This document shows, one piece after another, positions 31,988 to 39,448 of a stretch of 39,752 nucleotides of DNA. The stretch's first letter is position 1, and every line of letters starts with the position of its first letter. The DNA comes from Lachnospiraceae bacterium UBA7182 (GTDB taxonomy: Bacteria > Bacillota > Clostridia > Lachnospirales > Lachnospiraceae). The stretch spans positions 1 through 39,752 of the forward strand of contig DKVI01000019.1 in the NCBI GenBank assembly GCA_002491115.1, read 5' to 3'. The notes below the pieces were generated by a model that was given only the letters and a program-made list of their open reading frames with translations, had not been told where the DNA came from and did no database searches. The position numbers and the translations under genes were made by a program.

Positions 31988-33632
31988 ATTGCTGCAACAC
32001 GGTTACAATGCTGGGGATCAACTGCTTCTTTCGTGATACCAGGCCTTTGAGGACAATCTCCTGCATATCTTCCGGAAGCTGGAAGGCCGTCGTAGCTACC
32101 TCATGGGCCCGCTCGCCAAAGCACAGGAGGAGCGTGTCCTCTTTCACAATATTTGTCAACATCACATAACACATATCTACGCCCAGAGATTCGAATTTCT
32201 CTGTGAGATACGGCACCAGTTTTTCCTTTATTTCTCCTAACTCAATGGTGTTCATGCTGTTCACCTGAGCCACAATAAAGGAATGGTCGCCCACCTGGAA
32301 TTTCTTGCGGTCCTGATTAAAGATCTCTTTCGGCGTCCGGGAGCTCATATCGCTGCCCGCGCTGAACATATCAATGGCAAACTCCTCGATCTCCACACCG
32401 CAGATCTCGGACAGCCGCTCTGCCGCCGCCTGATCCACCGCAGTGCAGGTAGGAGACCGGAACATAAGCGTATCCGATAAAATAGCCGCCATCAAAAGTC
32501 CCGCGATGTTCTCCGGAATCTTGATCCCGTTTTCCTTATACATCTGATAGACGATCGTAGCCGTACATCCAAGCGGCTGGTTTCTGAAATAAACCGGCTC
32601 CAGAGTTTCCAGAGTTCCGATCCTGTGGTGGTCTATGATCTCCAGAATCTCCGCGTAGTTAATACCGTCTACAGTCTGGCTTTCTTCATTATGATCCACC
32701 AGGATAACCCTTTTGCGGCGCAGATTCAGAAGATTCCGCCTGGATATCATTCCAATATAATTTTCGTCCAGATCCAGAATAGGGAAATCACGGTAACGCT
32801 TCTCACCCATGATTCCTTTGATGTCTTCCGTCTTTTCCGTGACTTTAAAAGTAATCAGTTTATCCCGCTTCATAAAATGAGAAATAGGCATACTCTGATT
32901 GATCATGCGGGCCACGGAAAAAGTATCATGGGGCGTTACAATAATGCTGCAGTTATTCTCCTGTGCCAGCTTTAAAATCGTCTGAGATACTTTCGCGTTC
33001 ATGCAGACCACAATACATGCCGCGTCCATCTCAATGGCGCAAAGCTGGGATTCATAACGATTGCCCAGAATAACCATATCTCCCTCATGGATATAGTCTT
33101 CCATTACATCCGGATTGGCCGCAGCGATAACGACTTCTCCTTTTTCAAAGACTGCGTCCTCATCCCCGTTTAACATGGTGGCATCCAGCGTCTCGAGAAT
33201 GTTCTTATATGGGGTTCTGGCAGCTGACAGACTCTTATTATCGTATACGTCCATATACGCGTTGGCAATATCCCCGATCGTGATCAGACCTTCCAGCTTC
33301 TGATTATCCGTAATAGGCAAAGTCACGACTCCCAAAGCCCTCATCATATTCCATGCTTTCTTCAGAGAAATATGACCGAAAACTCCCTGAGTCTTACGAA
33401 TCTCAATATCTCTCACGTCCGTCATTACATCTGAAATATATTTAGGTGCCGACACCTGAAAAAAGTTCAGGACATATTGTGTCTCCTGGTTAATCTGTCC
33501 GGCGCGCGCCGCACAGTATCCGCCTCCATGCAGGCGATTCTTAAGTTCTGCGTATGCAATGGCTGAACAAATGGAATCCGTATCCGGATTCTTATGCCCG
33601 ATCACATATACAGGAGCTGTTTCTGACGTCAT
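31986..33632 (-). CDS. ppaC: Mn-dependent inorganic pyrophosphatase with CBS and DRTGG domains
   Basis: A 548-residue family II pyrophosphatase. The catalytic DHH part is split: VIGHKNPDTDSICSAIAYA near the N-terminus and VDHNE...IIDHHRIG further on. Between them lie two CBS repeats (around VMTDVRDI and ISHFMKRDKL) and a DRTGG domain, giving the long regulated form. This form is known to respond to AMP, ADP and diadenosine polyphosphates. The frame is open to 33689, but the start at 33632 follows AGGAG by 8 bases and begins MTSETAPVYVIGHKNPD as expected. Confidence 0.93.
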   Translation of the reverse strand: MTSETAPVYVIGHKNPDTDSICSAIAYAELKNRLHGGGYCAARAGQINQETQYVLNFFQVSAPKYISDVMTDVRDIEIRKTQGVFGHISLKKAWNMMRALGVVTLPITDNQKLEGLITIGDIANAYMDVYDNKSLSAARTPYKNILETLDATMLNGDEDAVFEKGEVVIAAANPDVMEDYIHEGDMVILGNRYESQLCAIEMDAACIVVCMNAKVSQTILKLAQENNCSIIVTPHDTFSVARMINQSMPISHFMKRDKLITFKVTEKTEDIKGIMGEKRYRDFPILDLDENYIGMISRRNLLNLRRKRVILVDHNEESQTVDGINYAEILEIIDHHRIGTLETLEPVYFRNQPLGCTATIVYQMYKENGIKIPENIAGLLMAAILSDTLMFRSPTCTAVDQAAAERLSEICGVEIEEFAIDMFSAGSDMSSRTPKEIFNQDRKKFQVGDHSFIVAQVNSMNTIELGEIKEKLVPYLTEKFESLGVDMCYVMLTNIVKEDTLLLCFGERAHEVATTAFQLPEDMQEIVLKGLVSRKKQLIPSIVTVLQQ

Positions 33633-33660
33633 AATTCTTTCTCCTCTCATTTCTCGTTCT

Positions 33661-33689
33661 ATTCTAGCATTTTTCGTGTATTTTGACAA
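33661..33689 (-). promoter_or_regulatory. promoter of the pyrophosphatase gene
   Basis: Minus strand TTGTCA (33689-33684), 17 bases, then TGCTAGAAT, an extended -10 (TAGAAT at 33666-33661). It lies about 30 bases before the ATG, which also shows that the longer open frame is not translated. Confidence 0.75.
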
Positions 33690-33881
33690 CTATTCATTGA
33701 AATGAACCCTTGCCAAAAGAAAAGAATTATTGATTCTGCACATATATTTCTTTTTTTATTTCATTTTTTTGTGCTATTTTACAATAAGTTCACGCTTTAT
33801 TCATATTTTAGACATATTTAATTGATACACTTTAATTGTCATTGAATAAGCCATAACAACAAGATAAATTTTTTCATAATG

Positions 33882-33906
33882 GCCCCGGCATCCGTATTGC
33901 CGGGGC
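33882..33906 (-). terminator. stem-loop after the alarmone synthetase gene
   Basis: GCCCCGGC and GCCGGGGC form a perfect 8-bp GC stem with a 9-base loop just past the stop codon. The following minus-strand bases are A/T-rich but without a clean T-run. From here to 33690 there is no gene; the stretch is AT-rich and holds the ppaC promoter at its left end. Confidence 0.6.
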
Positions 33907-33915
33907 ACTCCTCAT

Positions 33916-34569
33916 TTATTCTCCGTCAATCTTTTTCATAGCCTCATTTAAAGACATCATCTTTGTATCCAGCCTGGATATAATTGAAGCGCATTCCTGT
34001 AATTCCCTGGCAAAATATCCGGGTGCGTTCCCCTCGTATTTATAATAGATTTTATGTTCCAGACTCGCCCAGAAATCCATGGCCATGGTACGGATCTGCA
34101 CTTCCACTTTTGTGGGGATCACCACATCCGCCAGAGCCACCTGTATGGACAGAAGCATATGGTAACTCATATAACCGCTTTCTTTGGGATGGCTGATATA
34201 ATCTTTAATATGGATCACCGACAGATTATCCTGCCTGGCAATCATATCCGCCAGAAAATAGATTTCCGAGAAAAAAGAACAGGTGATCCTGAGTCCTGCG
34301 ATATCGTTTACATATTCCACCATATCGTCTATGCTGATTGAATGCCCGTTTTTCTTAAGTTTTTTCATAATGCTTTCCGGAGTCTTAAGACGCATCTTCA
34401 CGTATTCGATCGGATTGTATGAATATACATGATTCAATTCATTGTTCAGAACTTCGATCCGGCTGTTCATCTGAATCAACGCTGATTCATAAATGAACAT
34501 CGCCGTCTCAAAACTGTCTTTTTCAGAGCGTTCTTTTATATATTCCTGAATCGTCGTCTCTATTGCCAT
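33916..34569 (-). CDS. small alarmone synthetase (RelQ-like)
   Basis: A 217-residue protein with only the RelA/SpoT synthetase domain. Key blocks: YVNDIAGLRITCSF, KDYISHPKESGYMSYHM (pyrophosphate donor and acceptor loop) and VEVQIRTMAMDFWASLEHKI (with the catalytic Glu and Gln). It makes (p)ppGpp from ATP and GDP or GTP; the hydrolase and ACT regions of long RSH proteins are absent. It is a single gene, transcribed away from the small plus-strand gene at 34645. Confidence 0.92.
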   Translation of the reverse strand: MAIETTIQEYIKERSEKDSFETAMFIYESALIQMNSRIEVLNNELNHVYSYNPIEYVKMRLKTPESIMKKLKKNGHSISIDDMVEYVNDIAGLRITCSFFSEIYFLADMIARQDNLSVIHIKDYISHPKESGYMSYHMLLSIQVALADVVIPTKVEVQIRTMAMDFWASLEHKIYYKYEGNAPGYFARELQECASIISRLDTKMMSLNEAMKKIDGE

Positions 34570-34644
34570 TCCTTATAACTCTCCCTTTACTTTCCCGCCA
34601 GGAACCTGTATACTAAGAAACACAGAAAACGCAGGAGGCTTTCC

Positions 34645-34914
34645 ATGTTCCGTGTATGGGGAAAAATTTTCAAAAATAATCATATGATAAAAGATATTAC
34701 CATTTGTAATCATACGGCTGATACCAGGACCCACAAAATATTCCACGCGCTGGATGAGATATGCTCTGCATTCGATTTGAGTAAGCCGATCTGGCTGGAT
34801 GCCAATGTGCGGGAATTTAAGCGTCACGCAAAGACCCGTTTCCGCCAGGATAACTTTGTGGATGATATAGATTTTGATTTTTTAGAATTTCATGTCATAG
34901 AGGAGGACTCATAA
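34645..34914 (+). CDS. conserved-looking small hypothetical protein
   Basis: An 89-residue basic and aromatic protein starting MFRVWGKIFKNNHMIKD, with AGGAGG 6 bases before the ATG. It contains one Cys pair (ICNHT...ICSAF) and a C-terminus rich in Asp, Phe and Glu. No family is recognised. It lies alone on the plus strand between two minus-strand genes. The good ribosome site and own terminator support it being real. Confidence 0.8.
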   Translation: MFRVWGKIFKNNHMIKDITICNHTADTRTHKIFHALDEICSAFDLSKPIWLDANVREFKRHAKTRFRQDNFVDDIDFDFLEFHVIEEDS

Positions 34915-34930
34915 GTCCCCCTCTATTTTT
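34900..34930 (+). terminator. shared terminator over two stop codons
   Basis: GAGGAGGAC (34900-34908) and GTCCCCCTC (34915-34923) pair with one mismatch around a loop holding the stop codon of the plus-strand gene, followed by TATTTTT. The other end of the stem touches the stop codon of the minus-strand DUF1002 gene. Confidence 0.75.
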
Positions 34931-35795
34931 CGATAAAACTTCGAATCAGCTCCCAGACAGATGAGATAAAACGGGTAATAAAATTCCCCACTTTTTCTTT
35001 ATCCACCTTGATTCCCAGAGAGTTGATCTTATCATACAGTTCTTTGGCCTGACTTTTCAGCTTATCCGCGTCGATATCCAGTTTGCTGAGCTTTAAGAGC
35101 AGATCTACAATCTTGCTGACCTGTTCATCGGTCAGATCCACTCCCAGTTCCGCAGCCGCTTTACGCACCAGATCTGCCAGCTGGTCCGGATCGTCTATGC
35201 CGTTCTCAGCCACCTGCTGCTTTAAGTAGGCGATCAGATCCGACACCTGCTCGGAATTCAGCTCATCCGTCAGTTCTCCCGTCAGCACCAGTTCATCTGT
35301 CGCCACTTCAAAGGCATTGGTATTCACTTCCGCGCCGCTGTATGCTTCATATGCTTTCACAGCACCGATCAGCGCAGCCGTACCGCTGATCGAAGACGGA
35401 GCGGCCACAATTACATTCGCATCTTCCACCCCGGCCGTCAAAAGGGCGTTACGGTACATGGAAATGGTGCAGTAATTGATATTGTGCGTCTCCACACTAA
35501 GCCCTGTACCACTTTCCTGCGGAATCAAAAGCACCGAAGACAGTGAATGGGTACCTACTACGGAAGCGCCCAGGGACGCATCCAGGTATTGGTGTTCCAT
35601 ATCATTTGTTATATAAATGGTCTGGTAAGATGCTGCCTGTTCCTCTGTGATACCCATCTCGGAAAATACCGCCGCCCTCTGGGAAGCGCTTAGATCCGCA
35701 CCCAGAGCGAGTACCGGCCCCTCAGCTGCGCTGGCCTGCATGCCAAAAGCTGCCAAAAGCCCTGTCATCAACATCAGTAGAAACCATTTCCTCAT
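34923..35795 (-). CDS. secreted DUF1002 protein
   Basis: A 290-residue exported protein. The signal peptide is clear (MRKWFLLMLMTGLLAAFGMQASAA, cleavage likely after ASA). The DUF1002 region follows (LALGADLSASQRAAVFSEMGI, VGTHSLSSVLLIPQESG). The C-terminal third is helical with repeated Leu, Asp and Lys. The family is common in Firmicutes and has no known function. AGGAGG precedes the ATG. Confidence 0.93.
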   Translation of the reverse strand: MRKWFLLMLMTGLLAAFGMQASAAEGPVLALGADLSASQRAAVFSEMGITEEQAASYQTIYITNDMEHQYLDASLGASVVGTHSLSSVLLIPQESGTGLSVETHNINYCTISMYRNALLTAGVEDANVIVAAPSSISGTAALIGAVKAYEAYSGAEVNTNAFEVATDELVLTGELTDELNSEQVSDLIAYLKQQVAENGIDDPDQLADLVRKAAAELGVDLTDEQVSKIVDLLLKLSKLDIDADKLKSQAKELYDKINSLGIKVDKEKVGNFITRFISSVWELIRSFIEK

Positions 35796-35818
35796 TCTTG
35801 TTTCCTCCTAATTTGCTG

Positions 35819-36754
35819 TTATTCGCTGTGTACTGTACTGCACCACTTACGGATATCTTTAAATACCTGTTCTTTGTTCAGTTCATTGACCAGTTCATGC
35901 CGGCACCCGGGGTACAGAACGCATGTCACTTTTTTCATGCCAATCTTGCGCAGCATCGCTTCAAACCGCCGCACGCCCCTGCCCTTCCCTCCTACGGGGT
36001 CGTCGTCACCCGACAGAATCAGAATCGGAAGTTTTCTGGGCATTTTCGCCGCCCTTTTGGGATTGACGGCTTCCTCAATGGTTTTAAACAGTGCTTCAAA
36101 TGCATTGGCTGTGAATGTATAATGCATCTTTTTGTCCTGAAGCGCATGGATGAGTATTTGAGGATCCCGGCTCATCCAGCTTCCTGTATGGGCATTGTCC
36201 GGATAAAGCTTCGCGAATCCGGCACAGGTCATCCGATCCAATAACCGGCTGTGTCCTTTCGGTCCTTTGTGCAGCATCGTAAGATACGACATCAAAATTC
36301 CTGCCTTTACCATAACCGCAGGCTGCTGCCCCGTACCCATAATCACAGCGCCGTCCACCCGGTCTCCGCAATAGATCAGATATCTTCTGACCAAAAAAGA
36401 CCCCATACTGTGCCCCAAAAGGATATACGGCACCTTCGGCGCATAAGACACAGTCATTCTCCTGACCTTTTCTATATCTTTGAGCCAAAGTACCGCTCCT
36501 TCTTTCCCCACATATCCAAGCTCGGACAATTCCTTTACAGAATCCCCATGTCCCAGATGATCATGGCCTGATACAAAGTATCCTGCCGAAGCCAGATATT
36601 CTGCCAGCTCATTATATCGCTCTATATACTCCAGCATACCATGCACCAGCTGCACGGCGCCTGTACATTTCACTTCCGGGTCATACCAGCGGTAACCATG
36701 TATCATATGTATCCCGTCAGACGAATCCATATAAAATTCTTCACGTATAACCAT
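35819..36754 (-). CDS. alpha/beta hydrolase, lysophospholipase-like
   Basis: A 311-residue alpha/beta hydrolase. The oxyanion region is VQLVHGMLEYIERY, the nucleophile elbow is LLGHSMGSF (Ser in GHSMG), the Asp is in LPILILSGDDDPVGGKG and the His in YPGCRHELVNE. It resembles monoacylglycerol lipases and lysophospholipases. No signal peptide. It starts with AAGGTGAG upstream and lies 23 bases before the DUF1002 start, so the two are probably cotranscribed. Confidence 0.92.
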   Translation of the reverse strand: MVIREEFYMDSSDGIHMIHGYRWYDPEVKCTGAVQLVHGMLEYIERYNELAEYLASAGYFVSGHDHLGHGDSVKELSELGYVGKEGAVLWLKDIEKVRRMTVSYAPKVPYILLGHSMGSFLVRRYLIYCGDRVDGAVIMGTGQQPAVMVKAGILMSYLTMLHKGPKGHSRLLDRMTCAGFAKLYPDNAHTGSWMSRDPQILIHALQDKKMHYTFTANAFEALFKTIEEAVNPKRAAKMPRKLPILILSGDDDPVGGKGRGVRRFEAMLRKIGMKKVTCVLYPGCRHELVNELNKEQVFKDIRKWCSTVHSE

Positions 36755-36864
36755 GTTCTCACCTTCATTCCTGCAAACTTTCCTCCGCAGTATATCATAA
36801 TTTTCACGCGAATAATGTAAATTTACAAATTTTTAAGGATTCTTTAGATTATCGGAAGAAATAT

Positions 36865-36901
36865 AAAAACTCCCGCATCCGCACGGGGAAGGAAGCGGGA
36901 G
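36865..36901 (-). terminator. terminator of aspartate kinase
   Basis: On the minus strand CTCCCGC (36901-36895) and GCGGGAG (36876-36870) form a perfect 7-bp stem followed by TTTTTATA. It lies 10 bases past the lysC stop. Confidence 0.88.
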
Positions 36902-36910
36902 CCTTATTTG

Positions 36911-38230
36911 TTACAAGCGAGTCGTAATAAAAATGTCATAAATTGCCCGGATGGCTTTTTCAAAGTCGTCGTTACGCACTCCAACGATAATATTCCACTC
37001 ACTGGAACCCTGGTCAATCATCTTTACGTTCACATTGGCATGGGCCAAAGCGGAGAAAATCCTGCCTGCAGTCCCACGGTTGGAACGCATCGCACGGCCT
37101 ACAACCGCAATCAGAGCCATGTCTCCTTCCACTTCCAGATAATCCGGCTGTACCGCCCTCTGGATGCCTGCCAGCACTTTCTGCTCATGTTCCTCAAATT
37201 CGTCCTGGTGAACGACAATGCTCATGGTATCGATGCCTGACGGAATATGCTCAAAGGAAATGCCCTGTTTCTCGAATTCCTCCAGCACACGGCGGCCAAA
37301 ACCGATCTCCGAGTTCATCATATCTTTTTCAATATTTACAGTGACAAAGCCTTTCTTGCCCGCAATGCCCGTAATGGTAAAACGGGGCTTATGGCAGGTA
37401 CTGGAGACAATCATCGTGCCGTTGTCCTCCGGGCGGTTAGTATTGCGTATATTAATAGGAATACCTGCTTTACGCACAGGGAAGATGGCATCTTCATGCA
37501 ATACAGTCGCACCCATATAGGACAGCTCCCGAAGTTCTCTGTATGTGATCGTGTCGATCACCTCCGGATTCTCGATCAAATGAGGGTCCGTCACCAAAAA
37601 TCCGGACACATCCGTCCAGTTCTCATAGAGATCCGCCCGCGCGGCCTTCGCCACGATGGATCCCGTGATATCAGAACCCCCTCTGGAAAAGGTTTTGATT
37701 CTGCCGTCCTCATACGCGCCATAAAAGCCGGGTATGACGGCTCTTGGCATCCCCGCCAGTTTCTGTCCCAATATCTCATCTGTACGATCCGCGTCAAAGC
37801 TTCCGTCCTCTTTAAAGCGGATCACTTCCGCCGCGTCCACAAACGGATAGTCCAGATATACCGACATAATAAGCCCGTTCAGGTACTCACCCCTGGACGC
37901 CGCATAATCACTTCCCGCTTTCTCCGCGAAATTTACGGCGATTTTCTCAAATTCCTCGTCCAGAGATATCTTCAGATTCAGGCCTCCGATGATCTCATTA
38001 TATCTCGCCTTAATCTGTTTTAACATGCCGCCGAAGTCTTCTCCGTTAGCCGCGGCATAATAGCACTGGTACAGCATATCCGTCACTTTTTCATCTTTAT
38101 CAAATCGCCTGCCCGGCGCGGAGGGAATCACATAACAGCGGCTCTCATCCGCGAGGATAATCTTCCCCACTTTCTGAAACTGCTCCGCGCTGGCCAGGGA
38201 GCTTCCTCCGAATTTGACAACTTTTCTCAT
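36911..38230 (-). CDS. lysC: aspartate kinase
   Basis: A 439-residue aspartokinase with VVKFGGSSLASAEQF at the N-terminus, SRGGSDITGSIVAKA in the kinase core, and two C-terminal ACT domains (from about TVNIEKDMMNSEIGFG; MALIAVVGRAMRSNRGTAGRIFSALAHANVNVKMI in two blocks). It phosphorylates aspartate, the first step to lysine, threonine, methionine and diaminopimelate. A GTG one codon upstream is possible; ATG is chosen for better spacing to GAGGAG. It is a single gene, and its leader is too short for a lysine riboswitch. Confidence 0.95.
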   Translation of the reverse strand: MRKVVKFGGSSLASAEQFQKVGKIILADESRCYVIPSAPGRRFDKDEKVTDMLYQCYYAAANGEDFGGMLKQIKARYNEIIGGLNLKISLDEEFEKIAVNFAEKAGSDYAASRGEYLNGLIMSVYLDYPFVDAAEVIRFKEDGSFDADRTDEILGQKLAGMPRAVIPGFYGAYEDGRIKTFSRGGSDITGSIVAKAARADLYENWTDVSGFLVTDPHLIENPEVIDTITYRELRELSYMGATVLHEDAIFPVRKAGIPINIRNTNRPEDNGTMIVSSTCHKPRFTITGIAGKKGFVTVNIEKDMMNSEIGFGRRVLEEFEKQGISFEHIPSGIDTMSIVVHQDEFEEHEQKVLAGIQRAVQPDYLEVEGDMALIAVVGRAMRSNRGTAGRIFSALAHANVNVKMIDQGSSEWNIIVGVRNDDFEKAIRAIYDIFITTRL

Positions 38231-38263
38231 CACTTTATCTCCTCGTTTTCACAGCATGTATAG

Positions 38264-38292
38264 ATTATAATGGTATTGGGGGAAGAAAACAA
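38264..38292 (-). promoter_or_regulatory. promoter of aspartate kinase
   Basis: Minus strand TTGTTT (38292-38287), 17 bases, TATAAT (38269-38264). The leader is only about 25 bases long. Confidence 0.75.
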
Positions 38293-38310
38293 CTGTTTTT
38301 TAGCTTTTAC

Positions 38311-38745
38311 ATGAAAATTTGTCACAACCCAAAGGCCGGATCGCCTCCCCTGCTGTCAGCCAGACCGGATTTTGTAATAATGCCCCTATGTATATTCCGT
38401 TGGGATGATTCCTGTTTATTCTGTTATTGTGAATGTTTTCGTTATAGTCCCTTTGAAATTGCCTTTTCCTTTTATGATGATCACTATCCGCGCTTAACTG
38501 CCATCACTTTCATGGGCACTTATTATGGTTTGCGGCGTTCTGAAATCACTCTGCACAAGCTCCGTCATACCTGTTGTTCCCTGCTGATTAATAAAGGATG
38601 GGATTTGAAAAAGCTGCAGTACTGGCTGGGACACAGCGATGCCTCCACAACCCTTAACATCTACTCCCACTTTAACCGTAAAAGATTAAATGAGAGCCAG
38701 AATGATTTGAACAGCATCTCTGCAGCCGCCGCTGACCTGTTTTAG
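38311..38745 (+). pseudogene. tyrosine recombinase (integrase) remnant with internal deletion
   Basis: The open frame codes 144 residues, but only the part from about residue 48 is recombinase-like. YYGLRRSE (catalytic Arg at residue 75) is joined directly to ITLHKLRHT (His82, Arg85), then LGHSDASTTLNIYSHF (His108, Tyr118). In intact enzymes about 100 residues with the catalytic Lys lie between the first two motifs. The rest of the N-terminal DNA-binding part is also missing, and there is no ribosome site at the ATG. It is thus a decayed integrase, marking an old integration next to the tRNA-Pro fragment. Confidence 0.85.
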
Positions 38746-38750
38746 CACTT

Positions 38751-38773
38751 TGTTAGAACAAATGTTAGAACAA
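38751..38773. repeat. tandem 11-bp repeat after the integrase remnant
   Basis: TGTTAGAACAA occurs at 38751-38761 and again at 38763-38773, one base apart. Such short direct repeats near an integrase and a tRNA end can be arm-type binding sites, but only two copies are present. Confidence 0.6.
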
Positions 38774-38820
38774 GGCATTTTTAATACAAAATATATATCC
38801 CGGCGTCTTCTTCGGAAGAC

Positions 38821-38860
38821 AAAAAAATAACCGGAAAGCCTTTATTTATCGACTTTCCGG
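38821..38860 (-). terminator. terminator downstream of the tRNA-Pro fragment
   Basis: CCGGAAAG (38831-38838) and CTTTCCGG (38853-38860) pair perfectly over 8 bp, and on the minus strand the stem is followed by TTATTTTTTT. It fits the native terminator of a tRNA gene read leftwards. Confidence 0.75.
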
Positions 38861-38883
38861 CGTTCTACACTCCGTTCCGGTCG

Positions 38884-38916
38884 GCGCAAAACTGACGTCC
38901 ACCGGACGTCATGCGC
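38884..38916. repeat. long hairpin next to the tRNA fragment
   Basis: TGACGTCC (38893-38900) and GGACGTCA (38904-38911) are a perfect 8-3-8 palindrome. GCGCA (38884-38888) and TGCGC (38912-38916) extend the stem past a 4-base bulge. No T-run follows. It could be a protein-binding site, an integration-related element or a structured tRNA trailer. Confidence 0.6.
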
Positions 38917-38929
38917 CCCTGCCAAGGAG

Positions 38930-38971
38930 TCGATGCGACAGGATTTGAACCTGCGACCTCTGCGTCCCGAA
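38930..38971 (-). tRNA. tRNA-Pro (CGG) fragment, anticodon loop to 3' end only
   Basis: Read on the minus strand: anticodon loop TTCGGGA (38971-38965; anticodon CGG), 3' side of the anticodon stem CGCAG, variable loop AGGTC, T-arm GCAGG-TTCAAAT-CCTGT (38954-38938), acceptor strand CGCATCG (38937-38931) and discriminator A. The 5' half is absent: right of 38971 there is only A-rich DNA. No CCA is encoded. The cut lies exactly at the 5' edge of the anticodon loop, a common crossover place for tyrosine integrases, so this is an att-type duplicate and not a working tRNA gene. Confidence 0.8.
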
Positions 38972-39170
38972 AAAAAATCGTACGCATTTTAAAAGAACTG
39001 AATTTTTTTGAAAAGTATCAAAAAATCCCTTATTTTCAAGGTTTTTTCAGTACCGGAAAGTAAATTTCCTTAATATTAAATTTTCATTTTTATGACCATT
39101 TTGTAGAGCAGCTTATATTTTCAGGCGTGGATGAAGTTGGTATTATCACATATGTGCAGGAGGTATTATT

Positions 39171-39362
39171 ATGCAGGATTTAAAAAAATATCGAGAAACC
39201 GAGGTTCTTACAGCCAAAGAAATTCAAGCCATATTAAAGGTGGGGAATAAAACTGTCTACCGCCTGTTTTCCAAAGATTGTCCATTTCGAGTAATTAAAA
39301 TACCTGGCGGGTACCGAATCCATACAAAATCTTTCTTTGAATGGCTGGATGGGAAATCTTAA
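39171..39362 (+). CDS. excisionase-like HTH protein
   Basis: A 63-residue protein with one winged-helix DNA-binding domain of the excisionase/MerR-like HTH type: VLTAKEIQAILKVGNKTVYRLFSKDCPFRVIKIPGGYRIHTKSFFEWL in three blocks. AGGAGG lies 7 bases before the ATG and a terminator follows. Such proteins act as excisionases or small regulators of integrated elements. It lies just inside the presumed element, 200 bases from the tRNA-Pro junction. Confidence 0.85.
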   Translation: MQDLKKYRETEVLTAKEIQAILKVGNKTVYRLFSKDCPFRVIKIPGGYRIHTKSFFEWLDGKS

Positions 39363-39370
39363 CAATTTAT

Positions 39371-39398
39371 AAAGGGCCGGACCTCATCCAGCCCTTTT
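39371..39398 (+). terminator. terminator of the excisionase-like gene
   Basis: AAAGGGC (39371-39377) and GCCCTTTT (39391-39398) pair, with an inner GGA/TCC step, giving a compact stem that ends in a T-run. It starts 8 bases past the stop codon. Confidence 0.8.
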
Positions 39399-39448
39399 AC
39401 CAAGTCTGACTATCCAGCAACTATCGACAAATCCGGAAGATTATCGGG

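Larger units (their letters stand above)
38746..39170. other. 425-base gene-free junction region
   Basis: No coding gene is seen. In order it holds a tandem TGTTAGAACAA repeat, a small UUCG hairpin (38805-38820), a minus-strand terminator, a long hairpin, a tRNA-Pro fragment, and from 38972 an AT-rich stretch with runs of A and T that ends in the ribosome site of the excisionase-like gene. Confidence 0.8.

Noticed and set aside
38231..38310. Lysine riboswitch before aspartate kinase
   Set aside because: The promoter lies about 35 bases before the start codon, far too close for an L-box.
38751..38773. CRISPR or origin iterons
   Set aside because: Only two copies one base apart, next to an integrase remnant, with no replication gene nearby.
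38930..38971. Functional tRNA gene
   Set aside because: The D-arm, the 5' acceptor strand and the 5' side of the anticodon stem are missing.
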